A stretch of DNA of 64,000 bases from Trichomonas vaginalis G3 (Eukaryota; Parabasalia; Trichomonadida; Trichomonadidae): NCBI RefSeq assembly GCF_026262505.1, contig NC_067207.1, positions 19,498,082 through 19,562,081 of the forward strand. The letters are read 5' to 3'. The translations under genes and the position numbers were made by a program. This document shows positions 41,453 through 52,140 of the stretch, in pieces. Numbering within the stretch: position 1 is the stretch's first letter; each line of letters begins with the position of its first letter. The notes beneath the pieces were generated by a model. The model was not told where the DNA came from, searched no databases, and saw only the letters and a program-made list of their open reading frames with translations.

Positions 41453-42181
41453 ATGAATTTCGATCAGTTCCTTGCTACCGTGAAGAAATACGCAATCATT
41501 TTTGCCACAGGATTTCTTGCTGGCGTAATTGCATACCTTATTCAATATGTAATTGATCACAAGAGTATTGATTTGAATCTTTATAAAGAGTGTGATCTTT
41601 ACTTAATGGGTTTAACATGCGGAATTTTGTACATTATCGAAACGCTATGTGAATACTGGCTCTTACAGATCAAATTCATTAAGTCAATCCATGATCAGCT
41701 CAGACCAGTTTTCTACTCAATTGTTGCCATTCTTGTTGTTGCAATCCTCTATGTTTTCACCATCCCATTCGTTCGCATCTATCACTTCCCCAAGGCTTAC
41801 AAGGCTCTCGCTAAACATGCTTCAATTCCACGTATTATTGATGCATTGTGGGGAGGATATCAGAAAAAGTACACAAACACAGTCCCATATATGATGATCA
41901 GAATGCCAATTGACTCTATTTTCTGGATCATCCACTCAAAGTATCTCAGATCAGCTGGAAACAAGTATGTTTCAGTTGCAGTTTATGCCCTTTGCATGGC
42001 TGTTTCTGCTATTGCAGCAGGCTTAGCTGTTTATCCAATCGAATCTACCCTCGCTGGCAATAAGTTTGATCATTGCCTTCATCTTGGCATTGAAGATGCC
42101 ATCGTTATGATCCCAATAGTTGTTGTCCTCTCCCTCGTTGATGGTGGCGAGAAGTCTGTCTCATTCTCATTAAGACTCTAA
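41453..42181 (+). CDS. Multi-pass membrane protein, possibly a divergent mitochondrial carrier
   Basis: 242 residues with about five or six hydrophobic segments (IIFATGFLAGVIAYLIQYVI; LMGLTCGILYIIETL; FYSIVAILVVAILYVFTI; a short one near IRMPIDSIFWII; VAVYALCMAVSAIAAGLAVY; AIVMIPIVVVLSLV). Two stretches, MPIDSIF and YPIESTL, recall the P-x-[DE] turn of mitochondrial carriers, and the start FATGFLAGVIA recalls the GxxAG helix. These resemblances suggest an SLC25-like protein, maybe in the hydrogenosome, but are weak, and the sequence lacks the charged partner after the Pro motifs. Otherwise unknown. Codon use is clearly coding and the stop runs into TAAAA. Confidence 0.65.
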   Translation: MNFDQFLATVKKYAIIFATGFLAGVIAYLIQYVIDHKSIDLNLYKECDLYLMGLTCGILYIIETLCEYWLLQIKFIKSIHDQLRPVFYSIVAILVVAILYVFTIPFVRIYHFPKAYKALAKHASIPRIIDALWGGYQKKYTNTVPYMMIRMPIDSIFWIIHSKYLRSAGNKYVSVAVYALCMAVSAIAAGLAVYPIESTLAGNKFDHCLHLGIEDAIVMIPIVVVLSLVDGGEKSVSFSLRL

Positions 42182-43019
42182 AATCATGAATAAACGAATT
42201 AATAACTTATTTATAAAGTATTCTCGATTTTAACTCTATTAATAATTGAGTTAAACAGAGAAGTGAATTGATTTCCAAAATTTACAGAAAGGTTCTCAAT
42301 TAAACAAAGTTCATAGCTTGGAAAAAGGGTAGTCAGCGAGTGTAAATTGTTTTCTGTGGTCAAGCATTTCGATTATAAACAATATTGAATTTTGAATAAA
42401 AATTTCTTAGCAACTATCTCATCGTAACTCGAAAGATCATTAGCCAAAGAGTTTTTCAGATGAATTATTGGCTAATGTAGCCAATTATTACATCATATAA
42501 ATGAAAATGCTGTAATATTGAGGGAGGACAGAGAATAGTCCGTAAACGATTATATGTTTCTAGATGCTATAGATGATTCCAAAGCAGGGAACATCGAAAG
42601 TGTTCTGGAAAACCAGGATAAGTTCATAGACGGAATAAGATTGCTTCCATAACTTTGAAATAACGACATATTGCAAATATCTACCTATTATGGAATACAG
42701 GAATCCTAAAAATAGCTCCTTATTTTCAATTTTATCTGATCAACACTTTATTGTTTGAATATTCATCTGTTTTAACACGATATATTAAATTGACTCAATA
42801 TGCTTTATATAATAGCGAGAGATCGGAGAAATGAAATTCATTATTCGCAAATTTAAATAAATTTTGAAAATTTACATTGAAAATTTTTGAATAAAAGCAA
42901 CGATAATTCAAAAATTTCAATAAAATTTTAATCTATGAGGAAATGTGAACAAAAGTTATCTAAAATTCAATAGCCTCTAATTCTGTCAAATTTTCGGTTT
43001 GCCACAAAACAAAATCTTC
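42182..43019. other. Intergenic, 838 bp, with a possible gene fragment
   Basis: AT-rich with one short frame, 42554-42652 (MFLDAIDDSKAGNIESVLEN...), 32 codons, that reads like the start of an ankyrin-type repeat protein. Otherwise nothing recognisable. Confidence 0.45.
42554..42652 (+). pseudogene. Possible remnant of an ankyrin-repeat gene, 32 aa
   Basis: The frame reads MFLDAIDDSKAGNIESVLEN followed by QDKFIDGIRLLP and a stop. The A..GN-I-E-S-V-L pattern is typical for the first helix pair of ankyrin repeats, a family common in trichomonads. No further repeats follow, so it may be a cut-off remnant. It could also be chance. Confidence 0.25.
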
Positions 43020-43331
43020 ATGATCCATAGACATAATGGAACTACAGGAAACAATGATATGTTCCAAGACAAGCCTCAGCCAGGTCAGAGTCTTCCTGTA
43101 GCATCCTGGAATAGCCTTCCAAACATCCCAGTTCAGTCACGTAGTTATAAGGGGTGTTTTCACCGTGATCCACAGAATATCGCAATGTCTTTAAAGCGCC
43201 CGTCAGCACCAAATAATAAACCAACGTTTGTACTTCCAGCAGGCCGCACTTTTAAGGACTTTGAGCCAACACGCAGAAATTCTATCAGCCATTCGAAGTC
43301 CTGCGACGATATCTCCAGGACCCATTGCTAA
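43020..43331 (+). CDS. Short Ser/Pro/Asn-rich protein, 103 aa
   Basis: The first in-frame ATG is at 43020, giving 103 residues (MIHRHNGTTGNNDMFQDKPQ...). Much higher GC than its flanks. Low order predicted: Pro, Ser, Asn and basic residues, with phospho-site-like RRNSIS and SKSCDD near the end. No known domain. Likely a real host gene because composition is coding-like over the whole length and a TCA-containing leader precedes it. Function unknown, perhaps a signalling or scaffold peptide. Confidence 0.6.
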   Translation: MIHRHNGTTGNNDMFQDKPQPGQSLPVASWNSLPNIPVQSRSYKGCFHRDPQNIAMSLKRPSAPNNKPTFVLPAGRTFKDFEPTRRNSISHSKSCDDISRTHC

Positions 43332-43537
43332 ATTGTTTGTTTGTATGTTTGTTTGATTAAGTTAAGTAAACTTTTTAATCTTATTTTACCTCAATATTTT
43401 ATTTTCTCAATTATTTATCGTAAAAACACTTATGGCGACCGCTAACATGTTAAAACACCGAAAAATAAGAAGATTACAATAAAATAACCTAACCGAAGTT
43501 TAGATAAAAACAAACAAAAATAATATAATAATATAAC

Positions 43538-46500
43538 TTAAAGTGCTGGATCCATATCAGAAGTATCGCAGGAAACAGCTTGTGAGTTCTCGTTTTCGTG
43601 AACAAGCTGGCACAAGGATGGCTTTAAGATTCTTAAAGAGAATTCAACAAGGAATGAGATAGACAACGAGATAATCGATGCCAAAATCATTCCCATCCAG
43701 CAATCGAAACGTGTATAAATCTCTAAAACACTTCCATAGAAGTTTGAATCAATTAAGTAGCCGTATAATGGAAGAACACCAAACATAATGGCTACAGATA
43801 GCAAATCAAGGATAATGGCATAAACATTCCAGTCATTTGACCAAAATGCAATTTGGACTGAAATAACAATAACAAGAGTGACATAGTTCAATGTTCCAGT
43901 GCCAATCATGGATAAATCTGGGCATGAGAACGTAAGAATGGCATAAATGATCGCAGACTGGACAATTCCGAGAATTAAATAATAAGTCAACTGAGAATAT
44001 TCCAATGGACTCTTGTATGTTCCATGAAGCTCTGGATGATCAATTAAGTCTGAGCTTCTGTTGTCCTTGTCAAATAATCCGAAAACAATAACAGGAATGA
44101 AAGAGAAGATTAAGTTGAAGCATGTCATAAGGAAACCATCAAAGAACGATGATGGAGAGGCCAAGTTGTTGAAATAGCACCAAATTAAGATGCATTCGAA
44201 GGCAAAATTCTTGTAAAGCATCATCATCGTTACATAGGATAGTCTATGAAGGGTCCAATGGCCGTGAACACCGATAAGCTTCTGTAAGTGTCTGAACTTT
44301 GGAATTGCGAAATCACTCATTTGAGCAGCCTGTGTTCCTTCACGACCGAAGATTCCGACGCTAACTGATGATTCCTGGATCATTCCGACATCGTTGGCCC
44401 CATCTCCGACTGCTAATGTGATCGCATTATTTCTTGTTCGGACCAAATTAACAATCTTAGCCTTCATGTATGGAGAGACTCTTGAAAAGATGACAGATTT
44501 GCACTTCATTGCCAGCTTGAAGAAGAGATAAGACTGATTACTTAAGCAGAATTCCAAAACTTCCTCTGTAATGACTAATACAGGATCATTGAAGTTGTCA
44601 AACTCATCAATGTATCTTCCAAGGTCTAATGATGTAACGATTTTGTCACTGTTACCTAAAATCAAAACATCTGAACCATGTGGGATAACTTTTGATGTTT
44701 TTCCAATTTCAATTGCTGTTTCGAGCTTATCTCCTGTTAATACCCAAACATGGATACCTGCTCTTCTTAGCCATTCGATTGTTTCTGGAACTCCTTCTTG
44801 TAATTTGTCTTCAATTGCTGTAATTCCAATGCATTCTAAGTCTTGTTCAACAGATTCAGCGAATTCTAACAATTTCTCATCAACTTTGTCCATAGAAAGA
44901 GTGATTTTGTTCAAATTTTCCATGAATTTCTGTTTTTCTTCTCCATAAAGTTCTTTCATAGCGAAAACAAGAGTTCTGTAGCCACTGATTGCATAATCAT
45001 TAAGCTCCTGTCTGAAATATACTTCTCTGCATCTTGGGTAGATGATGTTATCAGCTCCTTTAGTCAGAACTAAAAGACCTTCTTCGCCCTGTTTCCTGAC
45101 AACAACTGTCATTCTCTTTCTTGTTGAATTGAATGGGAAAACAGCAATTATGTCATAAACTTGGTAAACTCCATTAACTTCAATAGCAATTCTTGCTGGA
45201 TTTCTTGCTTTCAAAACCCAGTTGCATTCAGAAGCGAATTTGACGAAAGCTGCTTCATCAGGGGATTCTGCGTTGTATTCAATTCCATTTGGAGAATTGT
45301 AGACAATTACAGAGTTATTAAGGACAAAACTGAGTAACATATCAGCGCTTTTCTCCTTATCTTCAGCGGAAAACTGCGAGAAATACTGAGAATGAACTCC
45401 AGAATGATCAACAAAAGAAACTAAGTTCATTTTGTTCTCTGTGAGTGTTCCTGTCTTGTCTGTGAGGACAAAATTGATCTTAGCCATGTCGATAAGCATG
45501 TTTGAGTTGTGTGGAACTGCATCTCCCATTTCATCATCATGCATGTCCTGATCAACGTGAATCGTTATAGCAATCCAAAACCTGAGGATCTCGATAATCA
45601 CCATCAATGAGATCGGGATCATATAAGAGAAAATAATTAGATATTGCAAAATTGATTGAAGAAAACTAATGCCAATTGATGGAAGAACGTCATCAATTAC
45701 ATTAAATGAACCAGCAAATTCGAAAGCAACGCACGAACTCGAGATTGCTACTACGATCAATAACATCAAAACAAAAATCAAAATTACAGCTTTATTCACG
45801 CTGTAATCGAAAGCTGTAAGTTTAGCGGGTGGAACGCGTGAGTTTTGCATGACTCTTGTGTCGGCTCCTGTAGCGATCGCAACACCTATTACCCAATCAG
45901 TGTATTTCAGTGTCATACCGCGTAATAATATGTTGTTGATTGAAGCCGAGAACTTTTCTTCGCCTTTTATTAATCGGCAATAAAATGAATTTAAAGATCT
46001 TGATGGTTCGTTGAGTTCTATATTCCAAACATCATATGATTTTGGATCATTTATGATATCTGTTTTGTTGAATATTGGAAGATCAGCCATCGTTTTAACA
46101 GCTGTTTCTCCATTGAGATTTGCCTCGGAATAGTTGCATATTCCATCGTTATTTGATGAGCAGACGTATAATAAATCGCAGGGAATCATTTGGTCGTTTT
46201 TGATTTTGACGAGATCACCAATACGAATGGCTGATGATTTTGTAACTTCCCAATTGTTGTTTTGATATACGAAATACTGAGTATTGTTTTTTGTTTGGTC
46301 TTCTCTGAACTTTAAGTAATCTTCAATACCGCTTTTTACCATTGAAACGAGCAAAACGAAGGATAATGGGATGAGTTGGAAAACCCATTCAACTGGAGAA
46401 TATGGAAGACAGCATATGACAAGAATAAATAAGAAGTAATCGTTGGCAACAATCCTGAAGTTTTCGAATAATGTAAGTGGAATGAAATTTAAGATGTTGT

Positions 46501-46606
46501 ATCTATGAGTCTTGACGTAGTTGTCGATTTGTCCTGGGTAATCTAAGTTTTTGCCCATAACGGAGATTTTGGCCCATGAATTAAGTTGTTGTTGCTCGTT
46601 TTGCAT
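43538..46606 (-). CDS. P4-type ATPase (phospholipid flippase)
   Basis: 1022 residues. Transmembrane pairs at the start (FLFILVICCLP; FQLIPLSFVLLVSMVKSGIEDY), actuator loop NLNGETAVK at about 162, the P4 signature PISLMV before the phosphorylation site DKTGTLTENKM at about 384, nucleotide-binding KGADNIIYP, TGDKLETAIEIG, GDGANDVGMIQ at about 735, then six more membrane spans. The Asp before GET (DGET in most P4 enzymes) is Asn here, while the catalytic Glu stays. P4 ATPases move aminophospholipids to the cytosolic leaflet and support vesicle budding; most work with a CDC50 subunit, which is not in the window. Length is slightly short of usual (about 1100). Confidence 0.95.
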   Translation of the reverse strand: MQNEQQQLNSWAKISVMGKNLDYPGQIDNYVKTHRYNILNFIPLTLFENFRIVANDYFLFILVICCLPYSPVEWVFQLIPLSFVLLVSMVKSGIEDYLKFREDQTKNNTQYFVYQNNNWEVTKSSAIRIGDLVKIKNDQMIPCDLLYVCSSNNDGICNYSEANLNGETAVKTMADLPIFNKTDIINDPKSYDVWNIELNEPSRSLNSFYCRLIKGEEKFSASINNILLRGMTLKYTDWVIGVAIATGADTRVMQNSRVPPAKLTAFDYSVNKAVILIFVLMLLIVVAISSSCVAFEFAGSFNVIDDVLPSIGISFLQSILQYLIIFSYMIPISLMVIIEILRFWIAITIHVDQDMHDDEMGDAVPHNSNMLIDMAKINFVLTDKTGTLTENKMNLVSFVDHSGVHSQYFSQFSAEDKEKSADMLLSFVLNNSVIVYNSPNGIEYNAESPDEAAFVKFASECNWVLKARNPARIAIEVNGVYQVYDIIAVFPFNSTRKRMTVVVRKQGEEGLLVLTKGADNIIYPRCREVYFRQELNDYAISGYRTLVFAMKELYGEEKQKFMENLNKITLSMDKVDEKLLEFAESVEQDLECIGITAIEDKLQEGVPETIEWLRRAGIHVWVLTGDKLETAIEIGKTSKVIPHGSDVLILGNSDKIVTSLDLGRYIDEFDNFNDPVLVITEEVLEFCLSNQSYLFFKLAMKCKSVIFSRVSPYMKAKIVNLVRTRNNAITLAVGDGANDVGMIQESSVSVGIFGREGTQAAQMSDFAIPKFRHLQKLIGVHGHWTLHRLSYVTMMMLYKNFAFECILIWCYFNNLASPSSFFDGFLMTCFNLIFSFIPVIVFGLFDKDNRSSDLIDHPELHGTYKSPLEYSQLTYYLILGIVQSAIIYAILTFSCPDLSMIGTGTLNYVTLVIVISVQIAFWSNDWNVYAIILDLLSVAIMFGVLPLYGYLIDSNFYGSVLEIYTRFDCWMGMILASIISLSISFLVEFSLRILKPSLCQLVHENENSQAVSCDTSDMDPAL

Positions 46607-47913
46607 TGAAAAAATTAAATATCTTGGGAATAAAATTTTTGCAAGCTTTTGAATAACCTTTCAAAATTTTTGCAAACGATGTTGAATTCGTGTCAATTTA
46701 ATTAATTTATCAATTATCAGCAATGTTGTTAGAAAAGTCTATTTTGTTAATACATTCAATTCGATTTTTTCATAGAGTGGAAATTGATTACTATATTTAT
46801 CATTCTTGGTTATATATCAAAATTAAGATTTTTCTCCAAGCCAGGTTTTTAATTTATCCGGTGAATTCAGTACCTTAAAATATTGAATGGGGAAAATAAC
46901 CTTTCTCGAATAAATTAAAATTATAGTTGTAATCAAGTTACCGAATTGACAATAGAGAATTATCGATAATTCAAATAACCTTTTTGTAATTCCGATAATT
47001 TGAAGAAATTTTACCGGTGCTATTGGCTAATTATTCTGCATAAATCCACGATCATTTTTCAATAGTGTTTCAATAGTTTTTCAATTGAAATGACATTGAA
47101 TTAATTCACCATAACGATAATTCAAATTTAATCAGTGAATCTGTCAATTTGATCGGCCGCCATTAAGCTACGAAAATCCATTCCATTATTAACCTCTTTA
47201 CAAAATAGTGATTGCATAGTAAAATCCAACTAATACTAGCAAATGCGATCAAATTTTTATTTTCAATCGAATGAACAAATCATATCCGTAATATATTTAT
47301 TCTAATTTCAATAATGGCATAGCATTTGTAATGGATTTTACTCATTTTTAATACCCGTAATTAATTTTTTCATTGACATTGCAAACTGCTATGTAAATTT
47401 AAGTCATGCTTAACAATTGTAATTTTTCGCCCATGTGAACATATTTCTAATTCAGTATTTTGAAATCTTTCAAAGATCTATGAATATTGTTATTTCAACA
47501 TATATGTATTAAAGCTTATGGAATCTCTCATTCACACATTTGATCAATTTTATGAAATTTAATAATTTCAAAAATATATATTCGGAGTTCATTTTAACAT
47601 TCGCGTATATTAAGAAACCGTTATATATCTTGTATAATATGTTTTTAATGCTCCAATTTAAAAAAATTCCACACTATTGATTTTTCGTAAATCTGCGAAC
47701 ATAATTTTAATAGAAAATTTGGCGCAATGCAAATTTTGAATTCAAATTTGGTCATTCAAATTTGTAAATTAAAGATGTGTATTTTGGTCTTTTGATAATC
47801 ACCTACACCATTAAACTCTGAAAAGGAAATTTATACAAAATTTTAATTACACAAAAAGTGACGGAGGAATTTTTTTGGCGCACTTGGCGCGCTTCACAAA
47901 ATTTAGGTCTGCC
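46607..47913. other. Intergenic, 1.3 kb
   Basis: Divergent promoter region between the P4-ATPase gene (-) and the 47914 gene (+). AT-rich with no repeats or ORFs of note. Confidence 0.55.
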
Positions 47914-49146
47914 ATGAAGGATTTTGCTGAGGGTTGCGTGCTTGTCACTTGCAAAGCTGGAAAAGCTTCTTTTATAACAGCATTCACCCCAGATGACCTT
48001 GACTTGCAGATTTTCAATCAAGATTTTTACTCATGTGCGTTTCCGAAGAATCTCTCAAAGGGTACACAGTCATCTGTGTTTGCATTCACAGTTGGCTCAA
48101 TGACAGCCTATACATGGAGCTTCCAATATGGCTCAAATGTCGATTCAATCATTATTCTTTCTTCATTACCATATCCACATTTATTCCTTAACTTACTCAG
48201 CGAGGTCTCTCAGAACTGCCCTGCAAATGACACAAACTTTGATGAGGACACAAGGTTTAATTTGGTTGTGTCGTTTATAAATTCTTGGAAATTACAAGCA
48301 GAAGGAAAAGTTCTCTATTCATCTATTGAAGCAAGCGGATACTTTGGTCTCTCAAACTTTGGCTATTCTTCAATAGATCCTTATCATTATTTTGGCAAAG
48401 ACACAGATTACACCAAAATATGGAAATCACTATTGCTTAACCAAGGAGTTGCAGTTATCGGAGATGATAAGTCTTCCATTTGCCAAGGAGTCTTTTCTTT
48501 GCTTGGATTATTCGAACCATTCAAATTCAATGGAGAATATCTTATTACAAATAATCCAAAAGATAGTAGACTCTTTGACACATCAAAGAAATACTCTATT
48601 GTAGGCATTTTGACCAATAATTTTAATGCTTCGAAATATAAAAGGAAGTTTGGAATTTGCCTTCAAATAGATACCAAGACCGGACAAGAACTTGATACCG
48701 TCATCATTCATAAAAAGCAGAAACTCCTTTATGACCTCATGGAGACTATTTCAAATAGGAATCTTGAAACAGATCCATATCATGAACTTCTTAGCAGAAG
48801 ACTTGTTACTGATGATATTGATACAGTAATGTGCCCTCAAATGAAGAAGAAAACACTGACTTTCAGTGAATTAAGAATTTTTGAAACAACAAGATTAGTT
48901 TCTGAATGGATGAATGGTCGTACATATAGACCGGAGCTCAGAGAATCATTCCTTTCCAACACTCCTTCAGAAATTGTCGAGAAAATTGAAACAAAAGATT
49001 TACCTTTGGCTCTTTCAGCTGTTAACTCGATCAAAGCCATGTTTCCGAATGATTCTCACTTCCAGAGCGTAATGAGAAAACATAGAAGACTAATTGAAGA
49101 TCGTCTGGGTCAAATCAATCGTAGATCTTCAGACAGCGAATTGTAA
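47914..49146 (+). CDS. Unknown protein, possibly DENN-like
   Basis: Start placed at ATG 47914, since upstream codons of the frame contain no ATG; 410 residues. Segments IIILSSLPYPHLFLNLLSEV and IWKSLLLNQGVAVIGDD, then ICQGVFSLLGLFEPFKFNG, recall the u-DENN and c-DENN blocks of proteins that activate Rab GTPases, with a short end region (SELRIFETTRLVSEWM). The match is in pattern only, and the linker blocks are hard to see. If right, it would fit with the Rab genes in this window. Otherwise a cytosolic protein of unknown role. Clean coding composition and a single frame. Confidence 0.6.
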   Translation: MKDFAEGCVLVTCKAGKASFITAFTPDDLDLQIFNQDFYSCAFPKNLSKGTQSSVFAFTVGSMTAYTWSFQYGSNVDSIIILSSLPYPHLFLNLLSEVSQNCPANDTNFDEDTRFNLVVSFINSWKLQAEGKVLYSSIEASGYFGLSNFGYSSIDPYHYFGKDTDYTKIWKSLLLNQGVAVIGDDKSSICQGVFSLLGLFEPFKFNGEYLITNNPKDSRLFDTSKKYSIVGILTNNFNASKYKRKFGICLQIDTKTGQELDTVIIHKKQKLLYDLMETISNRNLETDPYHELLSRRLVTDDIDTVMCPQMKKKTLTFSELRIFETTRLVSEWMNGRTYRPELRESFLSNTPSEIVEKIETKDLPLALSAVNSIKAMFPNDSHFQSVMRKHRRLIEDRLGQINRRSSDSEL

Positions 49147-49408
49147 TAATAATATTAAACATTTTGTTTGTATTTTTCGTCAATTATTGGAATTTTTTTC
49201 CCCTCAAATTCAAAATGGCAAACCCAAATTTTAGCTAAAAGTGACAGGGAAAAAAAACGTTTAGTATTAAAAAAAAGACCGATGAGAGCTTCGTTCGAAA
49301 TATAGAGGGAACTGAGAATGCGCAACCATTCTCAGGGAATATTGGATGCTATTCCCATTCCCTCTGTATGGAAAATTGAGGTTTTCAAAGGGAGTTAAAA
49401 TAATATCA

Positions 49409-49765
49409 AATTTATACTAATTTACTTCAAAATACAAAAGTATTTGACAGCTAAAATTAGTTACTTTAGCAAGCCTATCAATACCCTTTTACGATTATTG
49501 TTACTTTTTCGAAATAAAAGTAAAAACAAATTTATACTAATTTACTTCAAAATACAAAAGTATTTGACAGCTAAAATTAGTTACTTTAGCAAGCCTATCA
49601 ATACCCTTTTACGATTATTGCTACTTTTTCGAAATAAAAGTAAAAACAAATTTATACTAATTTACTTCAAAATACAAAAGTATTTGACAGCTAAAATTAG
49701 TTACTTTAGCAAGCCTATCAATACCCTTTTACGATTATTGCTACTTTTTCGAAATAAAATAAATT
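49409..49765. repeat. Three 120-bp tandem repeats in the MULE
   Basis: Three copies with a period of exactly 120 bases and only a few differences between them (for example TTGTTAC/TTGCTAC). The unit includes AAATTTATACTAATTTACTT and GCAAGCCTATCAATACCCTT. A plus-strand frame of 115 codons crosses them only because 120 is a multiple of three. The derivative at 27615 has two copies. Confidence 0.92.
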
Positions 49766-49837
49766 TATTATCAAAAACCTTTTTTTCTTAGTAAAAATAA
49801 AAATGTTATTTTATATCAAGTTTTTATTCATAAATTT

Positions 49838-51547
49838 TTATAATGTTGTATAAATTTGAAGGTGGAAATCTGTAATAATTTTATCTTGAAAAGACTTGGC
49901 ATTCTCAACAATGAATTGAGGGGTATTGCATCCAAATTCTGTAATTTGCGTGAGAATACTAAGCTTGATTTCCATTGGGATACTTAATTTCGAAAAATAC
50001 TGGGTCATTCGTTTTTGAACCTTTGCTGCCTTGACAACTTTATCAAGTAGGTCATCTAAACCCAATTGAAGCGTATTTAAGTTTGCTGATGAGTTAACTA
50101 TTAACGATTTAATTTTATCAGTGAGCATTATACATTTTTCTGTATCCAGTCTGATTGTAGACTTTTTTGGCTTTTTTTCAGATGGCAACGGATTTGGAAT
50201 TTTGTCTCTGAGCCTTATATCTTGAGAAATTCTGTAATAAAATGAAGGAACGATAAAATCGATTAATTTCATCACAAATCGATCAAATCTCATGAAAATT
50301 GTTCCGCCAAAGTAGTAATATTTAATTTTTTTGTTAATCGATTCTGAAATGTTATTTGTGAGAGCTAAATTTTCATCTCTTTCAGCGGCTGTCCATCTTT
50401 CTTGGTTTGATATCCATTGATTTTGTATGTATTTTGAAAATTCTGGGAATTTTTCGGCTATTTCCAGAATTTTTTTGAACGTTGGTTCAATCCATTCTTT
50501 CTTGCCATTTCTGCCGTATGCAAGATAGTTCATTTTTGTATCTAATATCAATTTGTCTGAACTCTCAAATGCATAATCTTTCAAATTTTTTCTGAACGCC
50601 CTCATTACATGAACTGCACACCAATGAAGGATAACTTCTGGAAAAGAGTTGATAATCGCATTTTCGATTTCTTGTGCACAATCTGACATAAAATATTTTG
50701 GTTTTACTTTTGCCCAGTTAAAAAATGCCTTGAGACAGAATGCAATATTTTCTGAAGTGTTTGGATAAACGACAAATTGAAAAATTGGGAATGCATGTGT
50801 ATTTGGAAATTTGGCTGATATCATGTAAAACAACATTTTAAATTCAAGTAATGAATGGGTTGCATCAATAAAATGCTCTTTCACAATTTTGATTATGTCC
50901 AGAAATTTGAAAGAAGCATAATAAAAGATTAATTTCTTTGGTTTGTTGTAATTATCGACATCGAAATAAATTAAATCTTTTGGTGACTCTTGTTCTTTGA
51001 TACCCTTAAATAATCGAGTTGACTTGAATTGATTATCATCGTACTTTTGAATACCTTTGATCTTTTTATTTCCTTTTTCCTGAATTGTTTTCATTTGATC
51101 TGAAGATGCATTCAAAAAAGATGGCCTGTTAAGTGGATCATCCAGATCAAGTTTTTTGTCGCATTCAATTTGAGCTATTTTCGGATCACCCCCTGTTTTA
51201 TAAAATTAATAAGTACCCGACGATAGCATTGTGATAATGTGTGGTATTTCTTTGTCTCATCTTTGATTTGATTGTGATTATGTGTTCCATTATATTCTGT
51301 TAGGATATATTCTTCATCATCCTTTAGAAATGAAATACATGCTTCACATTTATCTGCACTACACCTGAATTTTAATTTTGTTCCCCCTAAATTTGGATTT
51401 TTTTAATTGATATGGACAACCTGCATGGCATTCGTTATCAATGACAGCTTTCATAGCATCTATATAAGATAGCCTTTCTTTAAGTTCGCATGGTGCATCG
51501 ATATGCATCAAAAAAATGAAATGAAATTTCAATATCAAAAAAAGCAC
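49838..51547 (-). pseudogene. MULE transposase, frameshifted
   Basis: The main frame (49838-51115, 425 residues, open a little further upstream to about 51180) holds the DDE core: HFIDATHS (first Asp), KYFMSDCAQEIENAI (second Asp), the LHWCAVHVMRAF C/H motif, then ERWTAAER, NNISESINKKIK (Glu). The zinc-binding N-terminal part lies upstream in two other frames: one at about 51180-51360 with CSADKCEAC...GTHNHN, and one at 51359-51547 with ELKERLSYIDAMKAVI and CHAGCPY. So the gene has about two frameshifts, near 51180 and 51360. The architecture is C2H2/FLYWCH-like finger plus MULE catalytic domain. The catalytic core itself is undisturbed. Confidence 0.85.
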
Positions 51548-52011
51548 AAAATTTGAAAAAATTCACAAATCTCGGTTTCTGAAAGAAAATGGCCTCTTAA
51601 ACTTTGTGCATATATTCATCTATAAGACACATTGTATCCATATATTATTTAGCCAACACAACTTATCTGGTATCGAGAAAATTCAAAAAAAGCACAAAAT
51701 TTGAAAATTGCTCGGTTCTACATTCAAAATAAATTTCATTAATTTTTACGTACATATTAAGGTATTTATCTTTTACATATATAATCTTCATTAGATATAT
51801 ACATGATAAATAAAATCAATAAAACATTAAAAATCAAAAAAATTAGATGAACCTTGGCAATTAAACTTTATTAAATAATAGTTGTTTATAAATTATATTA
51901 TATTATCATTTAATATTATTTTGATAATGAAGATTTTATTTTGCAATAATATAAACGAAATTTTTTACCTTATGAACTTTTGATGGAAATATGCAAATTT
52001 AAAATAATAAA

Positions 52012-52140
52012 GAAAGCCGCGAGCGAAGCGATCGGCTTAGTTCGAAGATTTTGATTCAAATCTTTGCTGATCTGTAATTTGCGGAAGCCGCGAGCGAATC
52101 GAGCGGCTTAGGTCTAAGATTTTGATTCAAATCTTTGCTT
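52012..52140. repeat. Two GC-rich palindromic subterminal repeats (MULE)
   Basis: Counterpart of the block at 27788-27888: two copies containing GCCGCGAGCGAA(G/T)CGATCGGC-type sequence with AAGATTTTGATTCAAATCTT next to each. They sit about 150-280 bases from the right end and are shared by both copies of the element. Confidence 0.8.

Noticed and set aside
41453-42181. Firm call as a hydrogenosomal carrier
   Set aside because: Only loose PI[DE] motifs are present without the charged partners or the threefold repeat, so it was kept as a membrane protein with a tentative note.
47875-47913. N-terminal extension MAHLARFTKFRSA of the 47914 gene
   Set aside because: It would need a TTG start; the first ATG in frame is 47914. 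Similar non-ATG extensions were trimmed at 30103, 39484, 43020 and 53350.
49444-49791. 115-aa repeat protein in the MULE (and its 88-aa counterpart at 27921-28187)
   Set aside because: Arises from non-coding 120-bp repeats whose length is divisible by three; no start context and low-complexity content.
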